This document shows, one piece after another, positions 34,901 through 46,900 of a stretch of DNA of 64,000 nt. Location of the stretch: positions 1,545,461 through 1,609,460 of the forward strand of contig ML680005.1 in the NCBI GenBank assembly GCA_007922225.1, in the 5' to 3' direction. The notes beneath the pieces were generated by a model. It saw only the letters and a program-made list of their open reading frames with translations, was not told the DNA's origin and ran no database searches. Position numbers and translations under genes: made by a program. The DNA is from Emydura subglobosa (Eukaryota > Chordata > Testudines > Chelidae). How positions within the stretch are numbered: position 1 is the stretch's first letter; every line of letters begins with the position of its first letter.

Positions 34901-35057
34901 GTGAGACTCAAAGGGTCTCGACGCTTTACAGCCTTCCACCAAGTTCCATCCTCCGTCCAAAACCCTTCATGGTGACCTCACCCAGTGCCGGCTGAGGCGT
35001 TGGCTGGCGCAGGAACTCGGGGTTGGCAAGCAAGGCGTCCTGCTGTGGTCACCAAAT
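31990..35057 (-). pseudogene. Endogenous retrovirus, gammaretrovirus-like, degraded internal region
   Basis: Read on the - strand: a primer-binding-like TTTGGTGACCAC just inside the LTR (about 35055-35044), a degraded gag-like part, a protease remnant near 33555-33520 (FIDTKASKSTL, in place of the usual DTGA), reverse transcriptase words (LQLCLSQVHYLGHDIS, VGIAGYCRQ, about 32875-32700), a connection/RNase H part (ALNPVAAGLLPCLRAAAAAA, about 32450-32390) and an RNase H-like part (about 32232-32011). The order and words fit a class I, gammaretrovirus-like pol. Many stops and AT-rich decay make it non-functional. No envelope or second LTR is seen. Confidence 0.75.
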
Positions 35058-35546
35058 TGTTGGAAAAAGATTCTAAGTGTGGTTTGTTACTTTGCACCGA
35101 TAAGAGACTTACACAGGATTTTAGGCTGGACAGTCTCCAAAAGAGTTTATTCTGCAGAAGGTCAATTCCCAAGCCCACAAGTGGACAGTGGAAAAAGACC
35201 CCGAACAAAGGTTTACAGACAGTTTTATACTTTATTGCTACTTAAACATTCATGACAAGACCATACATATCCCCCTTATAAGGGCACAAACTTATTTTTT
35301 TTATAACTATTGATTTATATTATTTGGCATACATTATTTATAAAATACTTTTACAGATGTTTTGCAACTAACTACAAATTATTTATTAAGGTTGCATAGC
35401 TTGCTGAATTTAGCCGAGGCTTATCTCCTTCTGCATTCCTAAGAACTTTCCATGATCTGTGCACAGAGTGGAACGGCCTTGCCTTATAAACAAAGAAGCT
35501 GCAAAAATGGAGTAACTATAGTCAAGCAACTAAAAATCAGCTAACA
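35058..35546 (-). mobile_element. LTR of the gammaretrovirus-like ERV
   Basis: On the + strand the segment starts TGTTGG and ends GCTAACA, so on the - strand it begins TGTTAGC and ends CCAACA. A - strand TATAAGG is near 35484 and AATAAA near 35148. The sequence just inside it (35057 downward) looks like a primer binding site, so this is the 5' LTR. The outer boundary is uncertain because the U3 part would be short. Confidence 0.6.
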
Positions 35547-35639
35547 ACTGAAATGAAGCTAATGTTGTGATCAATATATTAAAAGGGCAAATGGAACAAC
35601 CCGGAAAACTATTGCCAAATCCAGGACATGATTAATAAA

Positions 35640-36003
35640 GAATTAAACAAAGATAATATAATTAAAGCCAGTCAACAATAGTTTACAGAAAACAGATCCT
35701 CTCAAACTAAATGGATATATTTTTGATGAGATTACAAGTTTGGCTGCTAAAGGTAACAGTGATGATGTATTAGACTTCTGTACGGCATTGGATTTGGTAC
35801 CACATGACATTTTGATTAAAAACGCAGGAATACAAGATGAACACAGAATATGCTAAATGGATTAACAACTGGCTAACTAATAGGTCTCCAAATGAAACTG
35901 TAAATGGGAAATAATCTTCAAACAGGTGCACTTCTAGTGGGATACCACCAGGATAGGTTCTTGGCCTTCAGATATATAAAAATTGTATCAATGACTGTAC
36001 TAT
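35640..36003 (+). mobile_element. Old CR1-like LINE fragment
   Basis: Degraded words of a CR1 reverse transcriptase can be read (VVLDFCTALDLVPHDI-like, ANGLTNR-like, SGIPPG..LGL; about 35765-35965). It stops where the Tx1 3' end begins at 36004. Confidence 0.55.
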
Positions 36004-36155
36004 TTGTGGGCTGGGAAGTGGGCGGGCACGAGCTTGCCCACTGTTAAAGGCCCCTCCCCCTTAAGGGGAGGAGTCACTGGACCCAGGACACAACTAAGTT
36101 CGTGGGGCAACTAATGAAAAAAGGAGCGGGCATGGGGGTCACAGGTGTAAACTCA
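36004..36155 (-). mobile_element. Tx1-like LINE 3' end only
   Basis: About 150 bases match the 3' untranslated end of the Tx1 copies at 60938 and 62610: GGAAGTGGGCGGGC, TAAAGGCCCCTCCCC, GGGGAGGAGTCACTGGACCC and CAACTAATGAAAAA are shared. It is an extreme 5' truncation. Confidence 0.7.
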
Positions 36156-36300
36156 AGGCGCTGTGGCCTTCCTTGGACCCTGGGCCCAAGGAAGGGCCGC
36201 GACGCCCCTGCTGAACCGATCAGGGCACTGCTGGCCACAGACCCCGGCATCGGAGGGGCGGGGCAAAAATCTTGCAGGAAAGCTGTTTGGAGTGAGCGTC
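36156..36300 (+). repeat. Palindrome-containing GC-rich repeat
   Basis: Contains CCTTCCTTGG...CCAAGGAAGG (36173-36202), a near-perfect hairpin, and downstream words shared with 12726-12850 (GGAAGGGCC, GCCCCTGCTG, GGGGCGG). Probably a fragment of the same Gypsy-like LTR/leader. Confidence 0.55.
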
Positions 36301-36539
36301 TATGATTCTATGTAGTCCTGTGGTCCTGGGCTGAGGAGCCAGCTGAAGTTTCTCTATTGTTGGTTCATGAATGGCTGGGAAGCGTTCATTGAACTGAGCT
36401 GGGTGTGGCCCCTGCCTGTGAATGGCTGTGTAAGAGCAATACCTGTCAGAGGATTGTGACTTTTTTCAGCATCGCACTGTGGAAGAGAGCCCAAGCTGGT
36501 CAGACAGAGGGTTCAATGATATCCCAGCTGCCAGGTGGT
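36301..36539. other. No gene seen
   Basis: Unassigned short stretch between repeats. Confidence 0.4.
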
Positions 36540-37633
36540 ACCCCAGGGGTTCTGCAACACCGTCACAATAATATACATGGTCAGTTTTCAAAAAGGAGAG
36601 AGGCAAATAGTGGTGCCCCCCAGGGGTCTGTACTGGGACCAGTGCTGTTCAACATACTCATAAATGATCTGGGAAAAGGGATAAACAGTGAGGTGGCAAA
36701 ACTGGCAGATGATACAAAACTACTCAAGATAGCTAAGTCCAAAGCAGACTGTGAAGAGTTACAAAGGGATCTCACAGAACTGGGTGACTGGGCAAAAAAT
36801 TGGCAGATGACATTCAATGTTGATAAACGCAAAGTAACGCACATTGGAAAACAGAATCCCAGATATACATATAAAATACTGGGGTCTAAATTAGCCATTA
36901 CCACTCAAGCAACAGATCTTGGAGTCATTGTGGACAGTTCTCTGAAAACAGCCACTCAATGTGCAGCAGCAGTCAAAAAAGCTAACAAGATGTTGGGAAT
37001 CATTAAGAGAAGGATATATAATAAGACAGAATGGAAAAGGTACAGAAGAGGGCAACAAAAATAATTAGGGGTATGGAACAGCTTCTGTATAACGAGAGAT
37101 TAATAAAACTGGGACTTTTTAGCTTGGAAAAAAGACAACTGGGGGAATATGATAGAGGTCTATAAAATCATGACTGGTGTGGAGAAAGTAAATAAGAAAG
37201 TGTTATTTACTCCTTCTCATAACATAAAAGGTAGGGGTCACCAAAGAAATTAATAGGCAGCAGGTTTAAAAGGAACAAAAGGAAGTATTTCTTCACACAA
37301 TGCACAGTCAACCTGTGGAACTCCTTGCCAGAGGATGTTGTGAAGGCCAAAACTATAACTGGGTTCAAAAAAGCATTAGATAAGTTCATGGAGGATAGGT
37401 CTATAAATGACAATTAGTCAGGATGGGCAGGGATGCAAAACCATGCTCTGAAGTGTCCCTAGCCTCTGTTTGCCAGAAGCAGAGAGTGGACAACAGGGGA
37501 TGGATCACTGGATGATTGCCTGTTCTGTTCATTCCCTCTGAAGCACCTGGCATTGGCCACTGTCAGCAGACAGGACACTGGGCTCGATGGACCATTGGTC
37601 TGACCCAGTGAGACCATTCTTGTGTTCTTATGA
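36540..37633 (+). mobile_element. CR1 LINE 3' fragment, second subfamily
   Basis: The frame from 36405 contains [27 protein letters not shown] (catalytic Asp pair) and KRKVTHIGKQNP. After about 37024 part of the reverse transcriptase is deleted and the frame is lost. The end is the GACCCAGTGAGACCATTC then TTGTGTTCTTATG type (about 37600-37633), distinct from the ATTCTATG subfamily. The same subfamily occurs at 43210-43858. Confidence 0.85.
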
Positions 37634-38800
37634 TAAGTTCTTTCTGAGTGGCAACTCTGACTGAATGAAGGCAGGAAGTCGTACCACCTCCTGCCTACCC
37701 TAGGGTTAATCCCTCTGGGCATAGCTGGCCAGGGTGGGGCAGGATGATGGTTCCAGCCTTCATGCCTTCTTGGGGAACCTTGTTTTAGAAATTTTCGGAG
37801 ATCACAGATTCATGTGACTCCAGCTATGTGGCTCTGGGGAAGCAGTTTAGTGAAGAAGAAATGGTTGTTCTTTTTATTTTTCATCTACTCAATTTAGATT
37901 ATAATTATTCAGCATGTAATATGTATATTGTGATAGTGCCTAGAAGCCAACCAGGTCAGGGTCGCATTGTGCTAGGTGCTGTACAAACTTATATGATTCT
38001 TGCATCAACATTCTGCACTAACAGAAACGTTAATGGCCATGGGAGGATCCCAGCTCCGGCATTAGTAGGGCCCTACATTAGAACGGCCATACTGGATCGT
38101 GAAAAACACATCACTGACTATGAAATCTTGTGTCCCTCACGAAATCTGGTCTTTTGTGTACTTTCACCCCGTACTAATCAGTGTTCTGCAAACTTGGGGT
38201 CCTGACCCAAAAAGGGGGTCACAAGGCTATTGGGGAGCGGGGGATTTCTGTGCTGCCTTCTGAGCTGGGTGGCCGGACAGCGGGGGCTGCTAGCTGGTGT
38301 GCCCAGCTCTGAAGTCAACGCCACCACCAGCAGCAGCACACAGGTAAGGGCGGCATGGTATGGAGGGAGTCAGCACTCTTGTGGGGGGGCCATCATGGGC
38401 TTTACATGGCTATATTTTGCTGTTTTTAAATATATATTCATGCTTTGTTACAACATCATGACATTTAAGATTTAAATACTGGAAACTGTGAAATTCAAGG
38501 TTTTTAAACGCTAGGACCAGGACATTTACTAAAATGAACCGTGAATGTGGCAGGGCCATGAACATTAGGCATCCATCTTGGATGGTCGTATTCTAACTCA
38601 CCTTGGGAAACAAGACAGACAAAGCTGGTGCTGGTGGAGAACTAAGGAACGGCAGCCGAGATCTACACTGGAATGTGAGTCGTAGCAGACGATGAGGCCT
38701 TCAGAAAACATGACGACGGTGAAGCAGCTGGCGTGCCGAGACCACTGCCCATCTTGCTGACCAGTGTCGTCTCAGGGTTTCCTTGTGCTCCCCTGTGTGT
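37634..38800. other. No gene seen; dispersed repeat pieces
   Basis: About 37900-38000 (GTGCCTAGAAGCCAACCAG, TTGTGCTAGGTGCTGTACAA) is a reptile-type dispersed repeat. About 38180-38350 starts with a CAAACTTGGGGTCCTGACCC-type end seen in other reptile repeats. No coding evidence. Confidence 0.4.
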
Positions 38801-38945
38801 CTGTCTCTGTCTGATGTCTCTTGTCCTATACTTAGATTGTCAGCTTCATGGGGCAGGTTAGTTTTGTGTTTGTACAATACTTAGCCCAGAGGGGTCCCGG
38901 TCCATTAATGGGGCCCCTGTGCCCTACAACACCACAAATAGTAAT
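38801..38945 (-). repeat. Dispersed repeat, opposite orientation to 37900-38000
   Basis: GATTGTCAGCTTCATGGGGC, GTTTGTACAATACTTAGC and GGGGCCCCTGTGCCCTAC match in reverse the dispersed repeat at 37900-38000 and the shorter pieces near 9530-9650 and 16020-16180. Confidence 0.5.
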
Positions 38946-39193
38946 AAGAAAAAGATGGGCTTAAATAGAGAAAATGCAGCCTGTCCATAGAACCCTTTTC
39001 CATGCTCCTTTGAGCTCCACTATGATGCACTTGAGTGTGTCCCTGAAATGATGCAATGTCATCCTCACAAATCTGTGTGTTACTGTGATGACCAGAGCAC
39101 CTGGTCCGGAAAGGTTTGACATCGGCAACCAAAGAGCCGTGTCTGAATCTGGTCCCGGATGGGCTTCAGTTTAACTCCTATTATTTCCTGCAG

Positions 39194-39228
39194 GTGAGAC
39201 ACAGGGGAAAGCATTTGGACATTCAACC
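39194..39228 (+). other. Probable 5' untranslated part of the SNTX-like first exon
   Basis: A pyrimidine-rich acceptor (TTATTTCCTGCAG, ending at 39193) precedes 35 bases and then the ATG in a good context (CAACCATGG). This implies at least one noncoding exon further upstream. Confidence 0.5.
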
Positions 39229-39325
39229 ATGGCTGCGTCAGATGGTACAATTGAGATGCCTGCTCTGGGCCGCCCTTTCCATCTGGGGATGCTGTATGAC
39301 TGCCGCAATGAAACCCTCATTCCAG
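39229..39325 (+). CDS. SNTX-like protein with FN3 and GTPase domains, exon 1
   Basis: ATG at 39229-39231 opens 32 codons plus one base, containing IEMPALGRPFHLGMLYDCR. It ends ATTCCAG before a GTAATG donor at 39326. This is the conserved opening block of stonustoxin/neoverrucotoxin-like proteins, which in fish genes is also a short separate exon. The single leftover base (G) joins GG at 43983 to make a Gly codon, giving P-G-F-T-L-W-D, the usual continuation. The ATG context and the paralogous exon at 18112-18211 (also starting with ATG and ending in the same phase) support the start. It was not recoverable as part of a long open frame, being only 97 bases. Confidence 0.88.
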
Positions 39326-39619
39326 GTAATGCTGGTAGCCCCTGAACTGGGGTGAGAAAGAAGGAAAAGGGACACTCCCTGAACCACTTTATAGCGGAGA
39401 GTGAGCTGATCACAACTGGCCCGTAAACACTTACGGAAACAGCCCAGCACATTAACAGAGGGGTCACGGTGTGGGGTTTTTGGATGGGGCAGGATGTATG
39501 TGCATTGGGATGGTGGGCCTTCTGACATTCAAGAAAAGAGATGTGTACAAATGAAATGTTTGATTTCCCAGTTTAATAGAACTCCCACCAGTCCAGCACT
39601 GGAGTACAGCCCTATCTCA

Positions 39620-40560
39620 CAGCATCACATACATGTTGGGCTGGAAGGGACATCATGAGATCATCCAAACCAGCCCCTTGTGCTGAGGCAGGACCAAGTA
39701 AACCTAGCCCATCCCTGACAAGTGTTTGTCCAACCTGCTCTTAAACACCTGCAATGACAGGAATTCCACAACCTTCTTGGAAGCCTGTTCCAGATCTTAA
39801 CTACCCTTGTAGGAAGAAAGTTTTCCCTAATATTTAACTCCCTAACCTTTCCTGGCTACAGATTAAGTTCATTACTTCTTGTCCTGCCTTCAGTGGACAT
39901 GGAGAACAAGTGATCACTGTCCTTTTTATAACAGTCCTGAACATATTGGAAGATGGTTCTCAGGTCTCCACCTCAGTCTTCTTTTCTGAAAACTAAACAT
40001 GCCCAGTTTTTTTAACCTTTCCTCCTAAGTCAGGTTTCTCAATTTTTATCATTTTTGTTGCTCTCCTCTGGACTTTTTCCACTTTGTCCACGTCTTTCTT
40101 AAAGTGTGGCGCCCAAAACTGGACACAGTTCTCCAGCCGAGGCCTCACCCGTGCAGAGTAGAGCAGACAATTGTCTCCTGCGTCTTACAGACAAGACTCC
40201 GGTAAATATGTCCAAGAATGATAGGGACCTTTTCTGCAGCTGCATCGCACAGCTGGCTCGTATTCAATGTGTGATTCACTCTAAGCCCCAGACCCTTCGC
40301 AGAAGCACCACCACCTCGCCAGTTATTCCCCATTGTGTAGCTGTTTGTGCATCTGATTTTTCTTTCCTAACTGCAGTTCTCTGTATGTGTCTCTATGGAA
40401 TTTCATCTTGTTGATTTCAGACCAAATCGCCGATTTGTCGAGGTCAGTTTGAATTCTAATACTATTCTCCAAAGTGCTTGCAGCTCCTCCCAGATTTTCA
40501 CATTCTGGGGTCCAATCAAGATTGGTGCAGTGTTGAGTCCCCTCTTACCCTCTTCAGTGC
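39620..40560 (-). mobile_element. CR1 LINE 3' part
   Basis: On the - strand the end words GGCTGGAAGGGACATCATGA and CAACCTGCTCTTAAACACCT, and TTTGTTGCTCTCCTCTGGAC further in, are typical of CR1 3' sequence as seen from its complement. Inner parts (about 40330-40500) match the complement of the FNKEKC region. Frames are heavily broken. Confidence 0.8.
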
Positions 40561-41574
40561 CTTAAAGCTTTGCTATTATAGCTCCGTGCCCAGGACACTC
40601 ACCGTCAGTCACAAGCAGGCACTCTGTCTGTGCATTGAGCAGCACTGGGCCAATGCTTTGGGTCCAAGAGCCTGCCTAAAATATCACAGATTTCCACTGG
40701 TCTCTCGCAGCACTGGGTAACAACAGGCCAGGTGACTCTACTCCACTCCCTTCCCAGCCCCAAATGATAGGAAAGGCTGAATCTGAAGATGTTGTGTAGG
40801 AAGATGTAGGAAGACACAGGCTGGATGTGAGAGTTTAGGGAAAGGACTGAGCCAAAGGTGACACCAAGCCTGTGGGTCTAAACAACCAGAAGGATGGAAA
40901 TGTTGCTCACAGCAAATGTAAAAAGCATAAGGCAGTGCTTCCCAAACTGTGGGTTGCAACTCAGAGAAATCACAAAAGGGTCCCAGCTGGTCTTACAGTA
41001 TCTCCCCCACCTGGAGAGCTTTCTTCAACATTTTCCCTGCTGACTCAGGGTCCTGTAGGTTCCTTCTTCCTTGCACTATCTACAGATACAGGGCTGGTGC
41101 AACCACTAGGCAAATTAGGTGGTTGCCTAGAGCTGCAAAATTTGGGGGGTGGCAAAAACCAGAATGAACTGTTACTATGAACTGAGGTTAAAGCCCAGGG
41201 GATGGAGCGATGTGCTAAGGGTGCTCACACAGTGAAGTGCCTGGGCTCCAGTGGCCACAGGCCCTGCTGTGCTCAGTGCTCAGCACCCGCTGTGGAGAAA
41301 GCCAGGCTCCTCCGCCTGGTGCCGGGATCACTGCGCCCCACCACCCCAGGGATAAAAACAACATGAGGCAAACAATTGGACCTCCTCCCCACCTGCAGCC
41401 CAGCACTGGACCCCCCACTTCCCCGAACTGGCTCCCCCCAAGTGCCAGCCCCGAGTACCCTCTAGCTCGACCTACCCATCTGCGTCCCCTGCAGCACCCC
41501 CATCCTGCTTGACTGCCCTTTGGCACCCCTGGCCCCCGCAAAGGCTTGTCCCCCCCAGCAAAGGTCATGTGGAT
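40561..41574. other. Unassigned intron sequence with repeat-like pieces
   Basis: GTGCAACCACTAGGCAAATT (about 41098-41117) followed by GGTTGCCTAGAGCTGC looks like a fragment of a common reptile repeat, and 41220-41560 is GC-rich. No gene is seen. Confidence 0.35.
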
Positions 41575-43207
41575 CAGCTGTATCTCAGTCTTGCAGCAGG
41601 GGGGGCAATACTTTTTTTTGCCTCTGTCTTCACAGACAAGGTCAGCTCCCAGACTATTGCACTGGGCAGCACAGAATGGGGAGGAGGTGAGCAGCCCTCA
41701 GTGCTGAAAGAACAGGTTCAGGACTATTTAGAAATACTGGACATGCACAAGTCTATGGGGCCGGATGCAATGCCTCCGAGGGGGCTGAGGGAGTTGGCTA
41801 ATGTGATTGCAGAGCCATTGGCCATTATCTTTGAAAACTTGTGGCAATAGGGGGAGGTCTAAGATGATTGGAAAAAGGCAAATATAGTGCCCAGCTTCAA
41901 AAAAGGGAAGGAGGAGGAACCAGGGAACTACAGACCGGTCAGCCTCACCTCAATCCCCAGAAAAATGATGGAGCAGGTCCTCAAAGGCTCCATTCTGAGG
42001 CATTTGGAAGAGAGGAAGACGATCAGGAACAGTCAGCATGGATTCACCAAGGGCAAATCATGCTTGACCAACCTGATTGCCTTCTCTGATGACATGACTG
42101 ACTCTGTGCATGTGGGGAAAGCGGTGATGTGATATATCTTGACTTTAGCAAAGCTTTTGATACTGTCTCCCACATAATTCTTGCCAGCAAGTTAAAGAAG
42201 TATGGATTGGATGAATGGACAATAAAGTAGATAGAGAGCTGGCTAGATCATCAGGCTCAATGGGTAGTGATCAATGGCTTGATGTCTAGTTGGCAGCCAG
42301 TAACAAGAGGAGTGTCCCAGGGGTTGGTCCTGGGGCCGGTTTTGTTCAACATCTTCATTAATGATCTGGAGGATGGGATAGATTGCACCCTCAGCAAATT
42401 AGCAGATGACACTAAGCTGGGTGGAGTGGGAGATACCCTGGAGGGTAGGGATAGGATATAGAGTGACCTAGAGAAATTGAAAGATTGGGCCAAAAGAAAT
42501 CTGATGAGGTTCAACAAGGAGAAGTGCAGAGTCGTGCACTTAGGACGGAAGAATCCCATGCACAGCTACAGACTGGGGACTGACGGGCTAGCCAAAAGTT
42601 CGTCAGAAAAGGACTGGAGGGTTACAGTGGATAAGAAGCTGGAGATGAGTGAACAGTGTGCCCTTTTTGCCAAGAAGCCTAATTACATATTGGGCTGCAT
42701 TAGTAGGAGTATTGCCAGCAGATTGCGGGAGGTGATTATTCCCATATGTTTGGCATTGGTGAGGCCACATTTGGAGTATTGTGTCCAGCTTTGGGCTCCC
42801 CACTACAAAAAGGATGTGGAAAAGTTGGAGGGGGCTGGAGCACAGGACTTATGAGGTGAGGCTGAAGGATCTGGGCTTGTTTAGTCTGCAGAACAGAAGA
42901 GTGAGGGGGATTTGATAGCAGCCTTTAACTACCTGAAGAGGAGTTCCACGGAGGATGGAGCTAGGCTGTTCTCAGTGGTGGCAGATGACAGAAAAAGGAG
43001 CAATGGTTTCAAGTTGCAGTGGGGGAGGTCTAGGTTGGATATTAGGAAAAAGTTTTTCACTAGGAGGGTGGTGAAGCACTGGGATGGGTTACCTACGGAG
43101 GTGGTGGAATCTCTGCCATTAGAGGTTTTTAAGGTGCTGCTTGACAAAGCCCTTCCTGGGATGATTTAGTTGGGGTTGGTCTTGCTTTGAGAAGGGGGTT
43201 GAACTAG
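41575..43207 (+). mobile_element. CR1 LINE, longer 5'-truncated copy
   Basis: Starts upstream of the reverse transcriptase (FTDKVSSQTIALGSTEWGGG), then [67 protein letters not shown] (catalytic Asp pair) and [15 protein letters not shown]. There are in-frame stops (about 41848, 42130, 42228, 42460). The 3' ATTCTATG repeat is missing, being cut at about 43207 by the next fragment. It belongs to the same subfamily as 14425-15571. Confidence 0.9.
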
Positions 43208-43209
43208 CG

Positions 43210-43858
43210 TGAATACTACATGCAGTCCTAGTTGCCCTATCTCTGAAAAGGTATATTAGAATTGAAAAAGTACACAGAAGGCAAAAAAATAATTAAGGAT
43301 ATGGAACAGCTTCCATATGAGGAGAGATTAAAAGAATGGGAACTGTTCAATTTAGAAAAGAAACGACTAAAGGGGAATATGACAGAGATCTGTAAAATCA
43401 TGACTGATGTGGAGAAAGTGAATAAAGAAGTGTTATTTACCCCTTCACATGACACAAGATGTAGGGGCACCCAATGAAATTAATAGGCATCAGGTTTAAA
43501 ACAAACGAAAGGAAGTATTTCTTCACACAACGCACTGTCAAACAGTGGAATTCACTGCCATGGAATTCATATGCCATAGCATAACTGGGTTCAAAACAAG
43601 AATTAACTAAGTTCCAGTAGGGTAGGCTCATCAATGGCTATTAGCCAAGATGGTCATAGACACAACCTCATGCTTTGGGTGCACCAAAATTTCCAACAGC
43701 CAGAAGGTGGGAATGGACAACAGGTGATGGGTTACTTATTATTTGCACTGCTCTGTTCATTCCCTCTGAAGCATCTGGCACCGGCCACTGTCAGAGACAG
43801 GATACTGAGCGAGATGGACCATTGGTGTGACCCAGTGTGGCTGATCTTATGTTCTTAA
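43210..43858 (+). mobile_element. CR1 LINE 3' fragment, second subfamily
   Basis: Contains MEQLPYEERLKEWELFNLEK and ends with GGACCATTGGTGTGACCCAG then CTTATGTTCTTA, as in 36540-37633. It lies only about 125 bases before the exon 2 acceptor. Confidence 0.82.
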
Positions 43859-43982
43859 TTCTACTTTCTGTATTTATTATCTGCATTTGAATTTCAGATA
43901 AAGTCCTTGAGAACAAATATGTCACCATATCAGATTCTTCTCTCTTCTGTCACTAACCATATGTCTATCTGTGATTTTCCAG

Positions 43983-46900
43983 GGTTCACTTTATGGGACC
44001 TGGAGACACTTCAAAACAATGTGGATACAAAACCACACCCCAAGACTGAATTTGAGATCATTGCATCTGACACCATTGAAGACAAGGCCTCTGCCCTCAA
44101 TGTCACAGCATCGCTGAAGGCCAGTTTTCTGGGGGGGTTGGTTAAAGTAGATGGATCTGCCAAATACTTAAATGACACCAAGAACTCTCAGCATCAGGCC
44201 CGAGTTACTCTGCAGTATTCAACAACAACAAAGTTTGAGCAGCTGACCATGAAACATTTAGGGCGCCAAAATGTCTCTTACCCTGAAGTATTTGACCAAG
44301 GCACGGCCACCCATGTGGTCACGGCTGTGCTGTACGGGGCTCAGGCTTTCTTTGTGTTTGATCGGGAACTTTCTTCTTCTGAGAACGTACAAGAGATACA
44401 GGGAGATCTCCAGGTTATGATTAAAAAGATACCCCTGATTTCCATTGAAGGGGAAGGAGCTCTCAAAATGGATGACAAGGAAAAAGCACAAACTGAAAAG
44501 CTTAGTTGTAAGTTTTATGGTGATTTTGCTCTTGAGAACAATCCAGCTACTTACCAAGAGGCCATGAAAATATATTCCACCCTCCCACTGCTGCTGGGTG
44601 ACAAGGGGGAGAAGGCCGTACCAGTGAGAGTCTGGCTGTACCCGCTGACCAAGCTGGATTCCAAAGCTACTCAGCTGGTGCGTGAGATCAGCACAGCACT
44701 GATCTTTGTTGTTCAAATCACCCTGGAGCAACTGACAGAGCTGGACATGCGATGCAACGACATGGTGAAGAGTCCAATTTCCTCAGCCTTCCCTGAAATC
44801 AAGAGGAAAATCCAGCAATTCAAAGATCTGTGTAACCGATACAAACAGACTTTCCAGAAACAGCTCGCAGAAACTTTATCATCTATTCGTGGAGGTAGAG
44901 AAAATAACAAAGCCCTGATGAATATTTTAATCAAGAAAGAGAAATCACCATTCAGTAACCAGCGTCTCATGGAGTTTCTGGATAAAAAGGAAGAAGAGAT
45001 TAATTCAGTGGATGTTTACCTTACCAAATTCAATAAAGTGGACACTATATCTTCCAAAAAAAAGCTAGAAGAAATTTTCCTAGACACCACAGTTCAGTTC
45101 ATTGTCTCATTTACATTCACCTCATTACAGGAAGAAGACGAATATATATCAGAGTTAGAACACTGGTTTCAAATCCAAACAGGGGGGAAAACATGTGATC
45201 CAAAAAGAACCAGACATGTACCTAAACAGCCAAAATGCACACCAGGGGTCAGTGATATGCAGAAGTCTAAAAAAGCACTAGAATGTGCAAAATCCTTCTC
45301 AGATTTTGCCAGTGTTAATAAGTCCAATGTGAAGACTCGGTTCATTGTGACCTCTGTTTTAAATAAGAACATTCCAGGAGCTTCCATTTACCTGTATGAA
45401 GGTGGAAAGCAAATAAGCACCGCATTTGAGCCTCCATCAAAACCTCTCCCTGCCCAGATTGATGGAATCAGACATGACCATGTGCAGCTCACATTTAAAC
45501 CAGCAGCCTATGGAAGGGCTGCGATATCCGGCTATCGGGCAGAGTACAGAATTGTAGGGCAGGAGAACTGGACGGCTGTGAATGTAAATAACAAACAAGA
45601 GACATTCACAGTAACCGGGCTACGTGCAAACACCGAATACCAGTTCCGGTACGCTGCAGTGAGCAAACCAGGGCTCAGCGCGAGCAGCAACGTGAGTGAT
45701 ACTGTGAAGACTCTTCCTACCAGCCCTCCTGGGAAGCCTGAAACAGCTAAATTAGCACCATCGGCCATAACCCTCACGTGGGAGAGTCCAACTGTTACTG
45801 GAGATGGAGTTGTTATAAAGGAGTATAAGGTGGAATATAAAGAGAAGGCTGACGGTGCAAGGCAAAAAGAGAAAGACAAATGGCTGGAACGAAGGACAGA
45901 AAAGAGAACAAAGTTCTGTACCATTGAGGGACTGATGCCTAAGAAGCCCTACAGAATCCGAGTGTCGGCTGTGTGTGAGGATGGGACTGTGAGTGACCCA
46001 AGTGAGGAGACTCTGATTTCAACACCAAAGAGGAATGAATCAAAGAAGCAGCCACATAATTCCCTTAAGCAGGGCACAGTGACAAGAGATGAGCAACCTC
46101 CAACATCTGCAGCAAAATCACAGACAAGTGCACAAGACTTTGTGAAACACGGGTCTCTGATAACTGAAGGTTCGCCATCAATTTATACCCTTCCATTAGA
46201 GAAGACAACATTAGGTCCTAATGTATCTTACATAAAGAACAGGCTGGGAAAAGAGAACCTGCTGGTCCCTAACAAAGTCATTATGGTGATGGGAGCAACT
46301 GGGTCAGGGAAAACTACACTCATCAATGGGATGATCAACTATGTCCTGGGTGTGCAATGGGAAGATGAATTCAGGTTCAAACTAATCCATGAAATTACAA
46401 ACAGAAGCCAAGCCCAGAGCCAGACGTCTGAAGTGACTGCCTATGAAGTTAATCATAAAAAGGGTTTCCAAGTCCGCTACTCCCTGACTATAATAGACAC
46501 CCCAGGGTTTGGTGATACCAGAGGGATAGACCATGACAAAGAGATAACAAGGCAGATCCGAGAGTTTTTCTCCATCCCAGAGGCCATTGATCACATAGAC
46601 GCTGTCTGCGTTGTAGTTCAGTCCTCACTAGCTCGTTTGACACATGCCCAGAAGTACGTGTTTGACTCAGTGCTCTCCATTTTTGGGAAGGATATAAAAG
46701 ACAATATACAAATCCTGATCACCTTTGCAGATGGACAGACACCCCCTGTTCTGGAGGCCATTAAAGAGTCTGATGTGCCATGTTCTAAAGATGTTCAGGG
46801 CATGCCCATTCATTTCAAATTTAATAACTCTGCACTGTTTGCCTGCAATGCTGGAACTGCTGCGGGCAGTTTTAATTTTGATGAAATGTTCTGGAAAATG

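Larger units (their letters stand above)
39326..43982 (+). other. Intron of the SNTX-like gene (about 4.66 kb)
   Basis: Bounded by GTAATG (39326) and TTTTCCAG (ending 43982). It holds a - strand CR1 (39620-40560), unassigned sequence (40561-41565) and two + strand CR1 fragments (41575-43207, 43210-43858). No further exon was recognised. Confidence 0.8.

Noticed and set aside
39238..39528. A - strand frame over exon 1 of the SNTX-like gene
   Set aside because: It is the complement of the real exon; the same shadow appears at the 18.1 kb exon.
43907..43982. Start of the long open frame at the ATG at 43907 as the gene start
   Set aside because: The codons before 43983 do not match the family, while a strong acceptor at 43982 and exon 1 at 39229-39325 give the conserved opening in phase.
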